From the NCBI GenBank assembly GCA_032622095.1, contig CP136064.1, positions 135,861,954 through 135,925,953 of the forward strand: a stretch of DNA of 64,000 nt, given 5' to 3'. Positions 1-10,411 of this stretch are shown one piece after another; the first letter of the stretch is position 1, and each line of letters opens with the position of its first letter. The notes under the pieces were generated by a model, which ran no database searches, was not told where the DNA came from, and saw nothing but the letters and a program-made list of their open reading frames with translations. The translations under genes and the position numbers were made by a program. This DNA comes from Siphonodentalium dalli. Taxonomy: Eukaryota > Mollusca > Scaphopoda > Gadilida > Siphonodentaliidae.

Positions 1-1240
1 TTTATTAATTGGATAGGGAATACATACACTAGTAACAACTATTAATATTTGAATTGTTTTTATTTCTAATTAAACATTTTGTTGGTGTAGACCTTGTTTT
101 GAGGTGAACGGTTACGCACTCTTTATCGCGGCAATTAAATGCCAAAACACACCTGTGTTCCGAAGTTGTAGCCCAGAATTCAGCAGTTGTAGGCCAGAAT
201 TCAACCCCCTATTGTCTTACCAGTACCATTGTATAAGGTGCATGCACATTTTGAGGGGAAATACTGGGTAAAAAAAGTAGCGACCTATAGTCAGAAATCT
301 ACGGTAAATCGATATTTTGAGTGTTAATTTCTTATGTTTTCTCAAGTCTCCCCACTTCACCCTATTTTGGACTGAAGTCTCCCTAAAATCTCTAGAGGGA
401 GAAGTCACTTCGCCCTGTCATCGACCCCTAGCGTGGGCCCTGTCCGAGGTCATAAGCACCATATTCATTAACACATTTAATGCTACATGTGTATCACAGT
501 TTCAACTAATTAATTATTTATTATATTAAGTATGGCTAATCCCTATATAGTATTCAAAGTGGTAAAATGGTGTGTAATTTAGGTTATTTCTGTTATGTTT
601 GTTTGATTCATTATTCCGATCCCAAATTATCAGCGACATGGGAATTTACTAGTATTCTAAGCCATATAGAAGGTATCGGAATATTGAAATAGTCGGAATT
701 ATGAACCCTCATGGAAAAGCGGAATAATGAACCTGGTCCCTCAGAATAATTAACCAACGGAATAATGAACCATATATATACCGAAGACCCCCCAACATAG
801 AAGAAGAGAAACAAGACAGTCAAAGACTGTGGGGTCGTTCACCAGACTGCAAAGACTGATAAGACTGGGACTTTGGAGACCATAACAGTTAGAACTTTTC
901 ATAATCACTTTAAAAAAGTAGATCTAAACAGGATATGTAGATAGAGAGGCTACATGTACCAACTGTACGCTACTGATCACCCCTCCCCTCCTCCAGCTCA
1001 TGTCCCTTCCCGACCAGGCTCCAGACTCCCAAGTCTTAGATTGGCAACTGTCATCTCAAACTTTCTCTATTGTTGGAAATTTCCAATCTCACAAGCACCT
1101 TTTTATAAAACTATTTAGACATGTTTGAAGCCCAATTAACCATGGACCCAAAAACAGCATATATGTATGTCAGATTAATCAGTCAAGTAGTTCCAAGGTA
1201 GATGATTTAATGAATTTTAATGATTTTATTAGACACAAAA
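1..1240. other. Unassigned AT-rich sequence
   Basis: I see no supported gene or complete mobile element here. Short open frames lack recognisable domains. A motif close to CGGAATAATGAACC recurs at about 693-770, and its reverse complement lies near 608-620. It could be the remnant of an inverted-repeat element, but I cannot define its ends. Confidence 0.5.
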
Positions 1241-1693
1241 GTGTTAAGTCCCCATAGCCCCGTCATTTCTTAACAGGTTGCCTTATGTTAACAAATCTGA
1301 ATCTCAGTCACTAAAGGATCCTCCATACTATATGTAAGCTAAATAGTCCAACCTCTCTTGAGAAGACATTTTAAGTATTACTATAGAGGCATACAGTTAT
1401 GTCTCGGGCCCCACCCTATATCTGATGGTAGATGAGAAGAAGTCGTTTTTAAGAATTACCATGGAGGGCAAGAGTTATGGCCCTGGCTTCACAACCATTT
1501 GAAAGAGTGACCTCATTTGAACAAATCTGAATATGAATCACCTAGGGAAAATCCACACCAAATATCAAACCCATTCAGTCTTATGATCTAGAGAAGTTGT
1601 TCACAGAATTGTTGACAGATTGATGGACGGACAGAAAGATGAACAGGTGACAGATGAGAAGTGATGACTATAGCTTCGTCTCAGGTGAGTTCA
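1241..1693 (+). repeat. R1 interspersed repeat, degenerate
   Basis: This stretch shares with R1 copies at 7.9-8.48 kb and 12.87-13.28 kb the ordered phrases ACAAATCTGAAT, GAGTTATGGCCCTGGCTTC, GACCTCATTTGAACAAATC and CACACCAAATAT. It then has a GGACGGACAGA tract and a truncated end with TTCGTCTCAGGTGAG. Only the right half of the terminal hairpin survives. It is non-coding. The layout (core, GACGG tract, hairpin) resembles Pearl/HINE non-autonomous elements known in bivalves; that assignment is an inference. Confidence 0.65.
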
Positions 1694-2329
1694 AATATTA
1701 GGCCACGGTTTTTTGATTTTGTGGTTTACGGATCCGCCGACCGAGTGGAAAACCCCCCCGACCTAAAAAAAAAAAAGTGTAATTTTTTTTTTTTTTTATA
1801 TTTTCCGCCGACCCACATATTTGGGTCCAAACGTACATATTTTTATTGAAAGATTGACGATAGGAACGCCAAAAAGTGGCTCGAATATTGAATGAATAAA
1901 TCGCTTATTGATTGTCAAAATTATATTTGTACAACCCCTTCGCCAGTGACAGCCTCCCATCCTTTCCAATTGTCGAATGAAAACAATCCGCGGAAATGTT
2001 CCGGTGCGTGTTTTTATATACCCGTTTATTTAATAGTGAGTTACCTCCCTTCCAAACCCGGAAGTATTTCTGTAAATCCAAAATCGTTCGTCGTTGACAT
2101 TTATACAAGCGGCAGCTTGTTTGTAAAAGAAATCAAGGGTAGAAATTAAATGTCCCATTGAAAAACCTGACATACAAACGTGTATGTATCCCTTCATTGT
2201 ATTAAAACGAATTTGTGACATGTGTTTTGTGACTTTTGTCCCCAAAATAGCCAATTATTTTTCACACTTTTTTCAGTGGATGTGTTTTCATGGTGGGGAG
2301 AAATTAAAGAACAAGCCCCTGTGGCATTG
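1694..2329. other. Unassigned, with A and T homopolymers
   Basis: No gene is supported. Runs of A and T lie at about 1766-1798. The 85-codon open frame at 1892-2149 has no recognisable domain, and shorter frames on the other strand cover the same stretch. Confidence 0.45.
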
Positions 2330-3080
2330 ACATTAGATGGGAAAGAGTGGTTTTTGCCACACATTGCAACAAACATGGCCGCCGGTGGCCATCCTGGAAT
2401 ATGCAGTTTAAAAACAGTCTGGGAGGCATTTAGTCTGTAAACCTGACTTTTATTATCAGAGCGAGAGCGTCTAGCTCTATTTGATTAGTTGGGTCCACCA
2501 ACTAGGAGGCATTTATCCATTCATCGTGAAAATTGTTGTATACCATTAATACATTTACAATATGTAGATCTGAAAGAGTACTTGTGGACATTTCCATGGA
2601 AAAACATGGCTTTCGCCATCTTGGGTTTAGCATATCATTCTTTAGAACATGCATGCTCATCAAGTTAATATTAGCCTAACTTGACGAATGTGTACATTGA
2701 AATGTAGATGGGAAATAGTCATTATGGTCAAGCACATTTTCATTGACATGTAGGTAGGAACGAGTGATTTTGGCCACACCCTTTTAAAACATGCCCGCTG
2801 GTGGCCATCTTGGACTTTTCACTTAAATCCTTTAGCACGGGCTACAGCCCACATTTGTCATCCAATATTCATGACATTTGCTATGAACATTGACACGTAG
2901 ATGGGAACGAGTGATTTTGGTCATGCCCATTTAAAAAAAAAACATAGCCACCAGTGGCCATCTAGGATTTTGCACTTAAATCCTTTAGCACGGACCACAG
3001 CCCACATTTTCATCCAATCTGTTTGAAATTTGCTGTGTACATTGACAAGTAAATGGGAATGAGTTATTTTAGCCACTTGG
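2330..3080 (-). repeat. R4 repeat, about four degenerate units, reversed
   Basis: Read on the minus strand, this stretch repeats phrases such as GGCCACCAGCGGGCATGTT, CACTCGTTCCTA and GCCCGTGCTAAAGGATTTA. These match the R4 array at 42.9-44.5 kb. On the plus strand the GGTGGCCATC-type core is seen near 2380, 2610, 2790 and 2950. Units are diverged from each other, so this copy is older than the 43-kb array. It is non-coding. Confidence 0.7.
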
Positions 3081-3439
3081 AGGTAATAAAGATATCTCTA
3101 TACCGATATATACAATATGGGGTGTGGCAATCTATTTAATAAGAAAGCCCCATTGTCACATCAGTCCTGCATATATTACTCTCAGTGTATCTGAAATAAG
3201 ATAGTTAAGGGACTATTGAGCGGTCACCTTTTCTAAGGATACCTAAAAGTGATGGGTATATTAAACTCACTTGAATCTACATCTTTAAAAAGGCGAGCTA
3301 AAATTGAGTTTACAAAAAAAAACTCAAGTTGATTATGGCAGAAAAAAATCCGTAAATCACAAAATAAAATAAAAGGTCAGCAGACCACAGTGTCCCCCGA
3401 CAACATGGCAAGTCGATGCCGCTTTGTTAAAGAAATTAA
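3081..3439. other. Unassigned spacer
   Basis: Nothing recognisable apart from short A-runs. The phrase GTGTCCCCCGACA at about 3390 echoes the terminal hairpin at 4234-4259 and may mark the left end of the R7 element. Confidence 0.35.
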
Positions 3440-4187
3440 AAAAAAATGTTGAAATTTTCTAAGTCGAAAAGGGTTAATAACTCCATAAAATAAATATTAG
3501 CTATATAGATGTTGCAAATCACCAACATGTTAGGAACAATATCCCAAAGTTTCAAATCTCTACATTTAAAACTGTAGGAGGAGTTGATTACACCATGAAG
3601 GTACCCAATCTCATCCAAAAGGCAAAAATGTTCCAAATTTTCTAAGTCGAAAACCCCCCAAAAATATGGAAAAAATGATATTTTTTACTAGCTATATAGA
3701 TGTTGCAAATCACCAACATGTTAGGAACAATATCCCAGAGTTTCAAATCTCTACATTTAAAACTGTAGGAGGAGTTGATTACACCATGAAGGTACCCAAT
3801 CTCATCCAAAAGGCAAAAATGTTCCAAATTTTCTAAGTCGAAAACCCCCCAAAAATATGGAAAAAATGATATTTTTTATTAGCTATATAGATGTTGCAAA
3901 TCACCAACATGTTAGGAACAATATCCCAGAGTTTCAAATCTCTACATTTAAAACTGTAGGAGGAGTTGATTACACCATGAAGGTACCCAATCTCATCCAA
4001 AAGGCAAAAATGTTCCAAATTTTCTAAGTCGAAAACCCCCCAAAAATATGGAAAAAATGATATTTTTTATTAGCTATATAGATGTTGCAAATCACCAACA
4101 TGTTAGGAACAATATCCCAGAGTTTCAAATCTCTATGTTTAAAACTGTAGGAGGAGTTGATTACACCATGAAGGTACCCGATCTCGG
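3440..4187 (+). repeat. R7 tandem repeat, 191-bp unit, about four copies
   Basis: Four consecutive copies of a 191-bp unit are visible. They carry CTATATAGATGTTGCAAATC, ACATGTTAGGAACAATATC and AGGAGGAGTTGATTACACC in order. Copies 2-4 are almost identical, and the first differs after its A-run. The period (for example CACCAACATG at about 3520, 3711, 3902 and 4093) is constant. The unit gives repeated 61-residue open frames on the minus strand, which I treat as by-products of the repeat rather than genes. Confidence 0.9.
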
Positions 4188-4264
4188 ACGCACGGCCGGA
4201 CGGACACACGGACGGACGAGGGTCATTTCTATAGTCCTCCGACGGAAACGTCGGGGGACAAAAA
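4188..4264 (+). repeat. R7 tail: GACGG tract and GAAA-loop hairpin
   Basis: The R7 array ends in CGGACGCACGGCCGGACGGACACACGG-type sequence followed by a hairpin. The 11-bp arms are 4234-4244 and 4249-4259, joined by a GAAA loop, and an A-run follows. One position in the stem is a G-T wobble. The same ordering of parts ends R1, R3 and R4. Confidence 0.8.
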
Positions 4265-4860
4265 CTGTGGCCTTACATTTCATTGAACAAATCTGTAAAT
4301 CACCTCCCCAACACTGTGGGGACATCCCTGCAAGAATATGACATTATCTTATTATACCAGTAGCATACAGCATAGATACAGGTAGTGTGGGTGGGGTCTC
4401 TGCCCCTATTTGAACAAACATGAATCCCCATCTCTGATATCTATTCATCTTATAATTATAAACATTCGCTTTTAAGAGTTGAAGTTAATTGATTTTCCAA
4501 AAAGGCCCCCATTGGAACAGATCTAAACATGCCACCCAAGGACCCTGCATACACAAATATAAGCTAAATAGACTTGATGGTTCTTGAGTAGTAATAGTTG
4601 TTAGAATTACTATGGAGGGAAAACGTTATGGCCCTGGCACCCCTCCTATTTGACCTGATGAACTTATTTGAACAAATCTGAATGTGAGTCACATACAGGT
4701 AGGGAATTCATATAGATCTCGAGAAGAAAATGGATGGATGGATGGACAGAACAATGGATGGAAGGACACTCCAACAGACCAACAGATTTAATCCAATATA
4801 CCCCCTCACTTTTTTGTCCATAATAAGGTATAATGAGGTCACATAGCTATTGATAATAAT
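4265..4860 (+). repeat. R1-type repeat fragments
   Basis: R1 phrases (GAACAAATCTG, GAGGGAAAACGTTATGGCCCTGGC, GAATGTGAGTCAC) occur in order and end in GGATGGATGGATGGACAG. The terminal hairpin seen at 8.45 kb and 13.25 kb is absent, so this is a truncated copy. No coding capacity. Confidence 0.6.
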
Positions 4861-4871
4861 ATTGGAACAGC

Positions 4872-5266
4872 CAAGCGTGAATTTAGTGTGTCTGAGGTCC
4901 CAAAAGGGTGAATGTAGTGATGCTATTCTGTAAGGTAGGCTAGCATCACCAAATTCACCATCTGGGAACCCAATTTTACTTAGTCCTCAACTGCTATGGG
5001 AGACCTAGGGACAGACAGAAGTTCTCCAGCTGAAGTTGGTGACATTACTGACATATGACAGTATGCACACCCATTTAACACCTCAATTATGCATTTTAAA
5101 ATCTGAACAGAAGGGAAAAGAGCTGCTAAAAATGTCAATTTGAGACTCTAAGATACTTCCCAGAAGATGAAGCCTAAGCAGAATGAGGTCCTCATAGGAT
5201 GTATTTGGCGATGCTAGCCTCTGGGAACCTCATTCTACAAATGCCATACACACTTAAAGCTCTGAG
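4872..5266 (+). mobile_element. R2 element, copy 1 (long inverted ends)
   Basis: The left end (TGAATTTAGTGTGTCTGAGG, then GGTGAATGTAGTGATGC) and the right end (GATGCTAGCCTCTGGGAACC, ATTCTACAAATGCCATACAC) are imperfect reverse complements. The element could therefore fold into one long hairpin. Copies at 6541-6981 and 9641-10411 share the same interior (CTCAATTATGCATTTTA, TACTTCCCAGAAGATGA). I see no transposase frame and cannot fix a target-site duplication, so the transposon class is open. Confidence 0.65.
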
Positions 5267-5739
5267 AAAATGAATTTAATCTGATATTAATGACCATTGT
5301 ATTGTAAACAATGATGGTGCTACTGACAACTTCAGAAAACAAATGTACAACACCATTAATCTCATTTAAATTATGAATGACATGAATAAACTCCCTGGGG
5401 ACTCTGCCTATAGCTACAGAAGTTCTCTTATCTTTCTATCTGGCCCTGATTATAAACAACATGTGTCATGTCTGTCAGTTTAGAGCAGAGTTGGCTTGTA
5501 ATGGCACAGATACTAGTATTAAAAGGAATTTACTGAACATTTCTGTACATCTGTCTGTTCATCTTTTCTCCCAAACCCCTGATTTCAACCAAATTTAGTG
5601 GGGAGACTAGAGGTACCTACCCCCCCCCCCCCCCCGAAGATGTAATGTCATAAGTTCTTCAAAATTTTAATTAAATGTTTTTTATTTTATTTAAATAAAA
5701 AAAAATATTTATTAAAAATAAAATATATATAATTTAGTT
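5267..5739. other. Unassigned, with poly-C run
   Basis: No gene is supported. A poly-C run of about 17 bases is at 5620-5636, followed by a very AT-rich stretch (5650-5735). Confidence 0.45.
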
Positions 5740-6480
5740 TTTTTGGGGTTAAATTGAGCACTCCCTCCCCATTGCCTCAAACATTTCCCCCACCCAGGCT
5801 GTCTAGAAATCAATATTATTATACCAGTACCACACAGCATAGAGGAGAGTTAAATCTCTTATCTCTGCCCCTATTAGAACAAATGTGAATCCTCATCTAT
5901 GAGATCCATTCATCTAGTAATATCAATATACCCCCCAATTTTCTTTGAAAAATCAGGGTATGATTTCACCTGGATAAGTGCTGGTTAAGAAACTAATATT
6001 GGAACAACCGAGTCTGTATTTAGTGTCTGACCTTTGCAGGTGAATTTAATGACAATATTCCGCAAGGTGGACTAACATCACCGAATTCACCCTCTGGGGA
6101 CCTCATTTCCTAAAAATGACCCCATGAACAAATCTGAACCCCAGTCACCCAAGGCCCCTCCATACCAAATATAAGCTATATAGGCCTAATGGTTCTTGAG
6201 AAAAAACTGTTTTAAGACTTACTATGGAGGGAAAGAGTTATGGCCCTGGCTTGGCACCTACATGTATTTGATGTGAAGAACTTAATTGAACAAATCTGAT
6301 TGTGAGACACCTAGGGAACATGCACACTGAACTATATAAACACATTCCGTCTTTAATATGGAGAAGAAATCAATTGTTGATAGATGGATGGATAGACATC
6401 TCAACAGGCAGACGGATGGAAGCCTGACAGATAGAAGACAAATTTAATCCAATATATACCCCCCCCCATTTCTCTTTGAA
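5740..6480 (+). repeat. R1 repeat with embedded R2 fragment
   Basis: Starts with the GGTTAAATTGAGCA head shared by R1 and R3 copies, then R1 core phrases. An R2 fragment (CTGACCTTTGCAGGTGAATTT to CTGGGGACCTCATTTCC) occupies about 6020-6112, and R1 resumes to a GATGGATGGATAGAC tract near 6385. The same R1/R2 arrangement recurs at 8.86-9.40 kb, so the compound unit spread as one piece. Confidence 0.6.
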
Positions 6481-6540
6481 TATTAGTCGTATGATTTCAT
6501 CTGGATAAGTGGTGATTAAAACAATAATATGAAATGGCCA

Positions 6541-6981
6541 AACCTGAATTTAGTATGTCTGACATTTGCAGAATTAGGTCCCAAAAATGTGGATTTAATG
6601 ACAATATTCTGTAAGGCAGGCTAGCATCACCAAATTCATCCTCAATCTGATTAGGTCTCAATGGCCAATAAAACCAAGGAACAGATTGAAGTCCTACAGT
6701 TGAAGTTGGTGATACACACCCATTGAGTACCTCAATTATGCATTTTATCTTCTGCAAATTAGGGGGACATTGAAACTGAACAGGTGGAAAAAGTGACCAA
6801 ATCAAACTGTCAATTTGATACTTAGGATACTTCCCAGAAGATGAGGAATAGGCAGAATTAGGTCCCTCGCGGGTGTATTTGGTGATGCTAGCATGCTGTA
6901 TGGGGTAGCAACACTAAATTCACCATCTGGGGACCTCACTATGTAAATGTCAGACACACTATTTCCAGACTTGAAGAAATC
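6541..6981 (+). mobile_element. R2 element, copy 2 (best preserved)
   Basis: The left arm begins CCTGAATTTAGTATGTCTG and the right arm ends GTCAGACACACTATTTCCAG. They are inverted over roughly 80 bp, including the shared CATTTGCAGAAT / ATGTAAATGTC and GCTAGCATCACC / GGTGATGCTAGC blocks. The interior carries CAATTTGATACTTAGGATAC, which matches the piggyBac-MITE insertion site in copy 3 without the insert. Open frames over it are not conserved between copies. Confidence 0.7.
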
Positions 6982-7235
6982 AAAGCCATTCACAGTATCA
7001 TTGAATGTCAGTCATCACATAACCATGGGAGCACCAGTTTGTTGTTAAATTGCTACAGATATGTTTAGATTAGAATAATACATGTCATCTGGCCAGTTTA
7101 TATAATTAATGACCTGTACCTTTACAGATATATATGCCTCTGTGGTGACCACACTATGATAAATTGGCTTTTTCAATAATACAGGCTTCAGTGTTCTCTT
7201 AAAAATTAATAGTGCATAGCAAAGAGGTGTGAATT
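6982..7235. other. Unassigned spacer
   Basis: No recognisable feature on either strand. Confidence 0.4.
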
Positions 7236-7332
7236 ATAAAGGGCCATAACTCTGTTAAAATATATCGGATCAAACCCATATTTTAACTTGATCTGTATAT
7301 AAGTGTCAAAAATCCATATAACAAATTTGGTG
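7236..7332 (+). repeat. R3 fragment, left half, split by a LINE
   Basis: AAGGGCCATAACTCTGTTAA, TCGGATCAAACCCATATTTT and ACAAATTTGGT match R3. The R3 sequence stops at about 7332 and resumes at about 7734 with GATCAGATGAAAAATGTTTG, which is the next phrase in intact R3 copies. The interval between is the LINE tail. Confidence 0.75.
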
Positions 7333-7605
7333 TTTGTATTCAAATCTCGTAATAACATGTCACCATTGTATATACAGGATATGATCAAAGACAGAAATGT
7401 GTGTACATATGGATTACGATCTGATAGTAGTATGCTTTTGTACATTCCTTTCAACAAACAGAAAACGTTTTGCGATAGGGCATTTTCATTTGCAGGTCCA
7501 CATCTTTGGAATAGCATTCCACCTCACTTAAAAATATTCACTGATTTAAATAAGTTTAAGACCGGCCTCAAAACATATCTCTTTGATGTAGCATTTAATT
7601 CCTAG
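7333..7605 (+). pseudogene. C-terminus of LINE reverse transcriptase (truncated)
   Basis: The frame ending at 7605 contains the block RNNMSPLYIQDMI, a YGLRS segment, and DRAFSFAGPHLWNSIPPHL followed by FKTGLKTYLF. This is the characteristic C-terminal end of L2/CR1-clade ORF2 proteins (RAF..A.P.LWN.LP...FK..LKTHLF). The endonuclease and catalytic reverse-transcriptase domains are absent, so it cannot function. The open frame begins upstream in R3 sequence, so its first codons do not belong to the LINE. The ending matches the family's usual stop. Confidence 0.8.
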
Positions 7606-7733
7606 ATATATGTGCATGTACATGTATTATGCTGATTAGGAAATGAGCTCGATGTAATGTAAAGCGCCGTTGAATATGTACTCATAATATTGAGCGCTAT
7701 ACAAATTAATTATTGTATTGTATTGTATTGTTG
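7333..7733 (+). mobile_element. 5'-truncated L2/CR1-like LINE tail
   Basis: This insert splits an R3 repeat. It encodes the last part of a non-LTR retrotransposon reverse-transcriptase protein (to 7605). A 3' UTR follows with TGTAAAGCGCCGTTG and GAGCGCTATACAAATTAATT, and it ends in a (TATTG)n-type tail at about 7715-7733. An AAGCGC...GAGCGCTATA 3' UTR followed by a short tandem tail is typical of many L2/CR1-related LINEs in aquatic animals. The 5' truncation fits target-primed reverse transcription. Confidence 0.75.
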
Positions 7734-7800
7734 ATCAGATGAAAAATGTTTGAGTAATCCTGTCTTGGATGAATTCTATATCAAAACAAGAGTGGAAGGG
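7734..7800 (+). repeat. R3 fragment, right half
   Basis: GATCAGATGAAAAATGTTTG then a GAATTCTATATC phrase continue the R3 copy broken at 7332. The GACGG tract and terminal hairpin are missing. Confidence 0.7.
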
Positions 7801-8482
7801 GTTAAATAAACAATACCAAAATCCATACAGATGAAGAACAGGCTAAGAAAAATCTAGGTAAGAAATATGAGGCTGTGATGTGTCCTAAACAAAAATTAAA
7901 GGTCAAAATGCAAAAATTTTAATTTTTGTTTTTAAAGTTATGTCCCTAGCTCTGCCCCTATTTGACCCAGTGACCCCATTTGAACAAATCTGAACCCCAG
8001 TCACCCAAGGTCTCTCTGTACCAAATATAAGCTAAATCGGCCAAATATTTTTTTAGAAGAAGTCATTGTAAGAATTACTATGAGTTATGGCCCTGGTTTC
8101 TCAACTAATTGACCGGGTGACCTCATTTGAACAAATCTGAACACCAGTCACCCAAGGACCCTCCATACCAAATATTAGCTAAATCGGCAAAATGGTTCTG
8201 AACAAGAAGTCGTTGTAACAATTACTATGGAGGAATAGAGTTATGGCCCTGGCTTAGCAACTATTTGATCCAGTGACCTCATTTGAACAAATCTGAATGA
8301 GAGTCACCTAGGGAACATCCACACCAAATATGAACCAATTCGGTATGATGGTTTCAGAGGAGAAGATGTTTAAAAAAAAGTTGACGGACGCACGGCTCGA
8401 CGGACAGACGGACGCACGGACGCACGGACGAGGAGTGATGACTATAGCTCCACCGGAGACTTCGTCTCAGGTGAGCTAAAAA
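7801..8482 (+). repeat. R1 repeat with intact 3' end
   Basis: Three successive R1 core units are visible. Each carries TTATGTCCC or GAGTTATGGCCCTGG, followed by GACCTCATTTGAACAAATC and ACCAAATAT. The tract GACGGACGCACGGACG (about 8384-8432) and a hairpin follow. Hairpin arms are 8446-8460 and 8464-8477 around a TTC loop, then CTAAAAA. Best full example, with the copy at 12.87-13.28 kb. Non-coding. Confidence 0.8.
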
Positions 8483-8859
8483 GAGTCATGTGCAGTGTGT
8501 ACTGTAGAATACAACAATCAACAAGTAACACAATATATGCCTACTATATATCATATGAGTTATATGTAATTGCACGCATGGTCATACATAATGTATGAAT
8601 GGGGTAAACAAGATAGTGAAGAAACATGATGCATAATACCTAAATGTCACTTTCTCCGCACAGGTATGATTCCCTGTACTATATAAATGTAAGATAAGCC
8701 TTCATGGCTCGAGTTTTAAGCATACTACCATGAAAAGTAAAATCAGTAACCCAGCACATTTATTGTGCACCAGCACTATTCTTTTTTTGGTAAAAATGTC
8801 ACCCAGCACTTTTTTTGGGCAGCACTTTTATTTGGCACCTGAGAGTATACCCCACAATA
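8483..8859. other. Unassigned spacer
   Basis: No supported gene. CACCCAGCACTTTTTTTGGG and CAGCACTTTTATTTGGCAC form a short local repeat at about 8750-8840. Confidence 0.4.
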
Positions 8860-9460
8860 TCCAATAGGGTATGATTTCATCTGGATAAGTGGTGGTTAAG
8901 AAAATAATATTGGAACAGCCAAGTCTGTACTTTAATAGTATATATATCTGACCTTTGCAGAATGAGGTCCCAAAAAGGTGAATTTAATGACTCTACTCCC
9001 CAAGGTGGAATAGCATCAACGAATTCACCCTCTGGGGACCTCATTTCCTAAAAATGACCCCATTTGTACAAATCTGAACCAAGCCACCCAAGGCCCATCC
9101 ATTACAAATATAAGCTAATATAGGCGCAATGGTTCTTGAGAAGAAATTATTTTAAGATTTACTATGGAGGGAAAGAGTTATGGCCCTAGCTTCGCACCTA
9201 TTTGATCTGATGAACTTATTTGAACAAATCTGATTGTGAGTCACCTAGGGAACATGCACACTGAAATATATAAACATATTTGGTCTTTAATATGGAGAGG
9301 AAAACAATTGTTGATAGACGGATGGATAGACATCTCAACAGACAGACGGGTGGAAGGACCGCCTGACAGACAGAAGACAAATTCAATCCAATATACCCCC
9401 CAATTTTTCAGGGTATGATTTCATCTGGATAAGTGGTGGATAAGAAAATAATATGCCGAA
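8860..9460 (+). repeat. R1/R2 compound repeat
   Basis: Same ordering as 5.93-6.44 kb: GTATGATTTCATCTGGATAA, an R2 fragment (about 8925-9045), R1 core phrases, a GACGGATGGATAGACATC tract, then GTATGATTTCATCTGGATAA again. The copies are diverged and non-coding. Confidence 0.6.
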
Positions 9461-9477
9461 TCCCGGATATTTATTAG

Positions 9478-9625
9478 CAGGGTGGGTAAATGTCCGCTTT
9501 GCAATTTCACCGGCGGGTGGGTAAATGTCCGGGTGGGTAAATGTCCAGTGGGTAATTGTCCGGGTGGGGAAATGTCCGCTTTTGAAAGTGGGGAAATGTC
9601 CGGTGGGGAAATGTCCGGTTACCAA
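9478..9625 (+). repeat. GTGGGTAAATGTCCG minisatellite insert
   Basis: A 15-bp motif GTGGGTAAATGTCCG and variants (GTGGGGAAATGTCCG) occurs about seven times. It sits inside R1/R2 sequence between AAAATAATAT and AGCCAAGTCTG, phrases that are close together in the sibling copy near 8900, so it arrived as an insertion. ATGCC flanks both sides and could be a short target duplication. Confidence 0.75.
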
Positions 9626-9640
9626 CATGCCAGCCAAGTC

Positions 9641-10411
9641 TGAATATAGTGTGTCTGACATTTGCAGAATAAGGTCCCCAAAAGATGAATTTAATTACAC
9701 TATTCCGCAAGGAGGGCTAGCATCACCTGATTCATCCTCAGTCTGATTGGGCCTCAACAGCCATGGGAAACCTATGAACAGATTGAAGTTCTACAGTTGA
9801 AGTTTGTAATGCACACCCATTGAGCACCTCAATTATGCATTTTATCTTCTGCTAATTAGGGGGACATAGAAACTGAACAGAAGGAAAAAAGTCAAAAAGT
9901 AACTAAAACAAAATTTCAATTTGATACTTAACCTCTTCGCTGCTATGACGTCCGTATCTATTACGGACGTAAAAGTGCACGCTGTGTGCTATATGGTCCG
10001 TAGGTACTACGGACCTACTTCAGCACACTAGAAGTAGGCCGTTATACATAACTGGAACTCAGAGATTAGTGCATCGGAATAACTGTATCTCGACGTTTCA
10101 AACAGTGTATGATGTTCCACGATTGTGAACAATAATAGCCTTTCAGCTGAGTCACTTTTATGGTTCTTTTGACATTCCCGCTATATTTTCCCATTGGAAA
10201 ATGCCAATAACGTCAACAGCCCAGCACACGACGTCATAACGTCATTTAGCAGCGAAGAGGTTAAGATACTTCCCAGAAGATGATGCCTATAAAGCAGAAT
10301 TAGATCCATGGAGGGTGTATTTGGTGATGCTAGCCTGCTGTACAGGGTAGCAACACTAAATTCACCCTTTGGGGACCTCATTTTGCAAATGACAGACACA
10401 CTAAATTCAGG
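9641..10411 (+). mobile_element. R2 element, copy 3, carrying a nested MITE
   Basis: The left end CTGAATATAGTGTGTCTGAC and the right end GACAGACACACTAAATTCAG are inverted, as in copies 1 and 2. The interior is collinear with the copy at 6541-6981 except for 9932-10260, a piggyBac-type MITE. Confidence 0.7.
9932..10260. mobile_element. piggyBac-type MITE, 329 bp
   Basis: Perfect 14-bp terminal inverted repeats, CCTCTTCGCTGCTA (9932-9945) and its complement (10247-10260), are flanked by TTAA on both sides (9928-9931 and 10261-10264). TTAA target duplication is the hallmark of piggyBac elements. The uninterrupted paralogue near 6815-6830 (GATACTTAGGATAC) shows the site before insertion. It has no coding capacity. 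The interior holds two short palindromes (around ACGTCCGTA/TTACGGACGT and GGTCCGTA/TACGGACC) and several TGACGT motifs. Confidence 0.9.

Noticed and set aside
3436-4209. Four similar 61-67-residue minus-strand frames, possible tandem peptide genes
   Set aside because: They track the 191-bp DNA period exactly. There is no signal peptide or cysteine pattern, and the unit is not a multiple of three.
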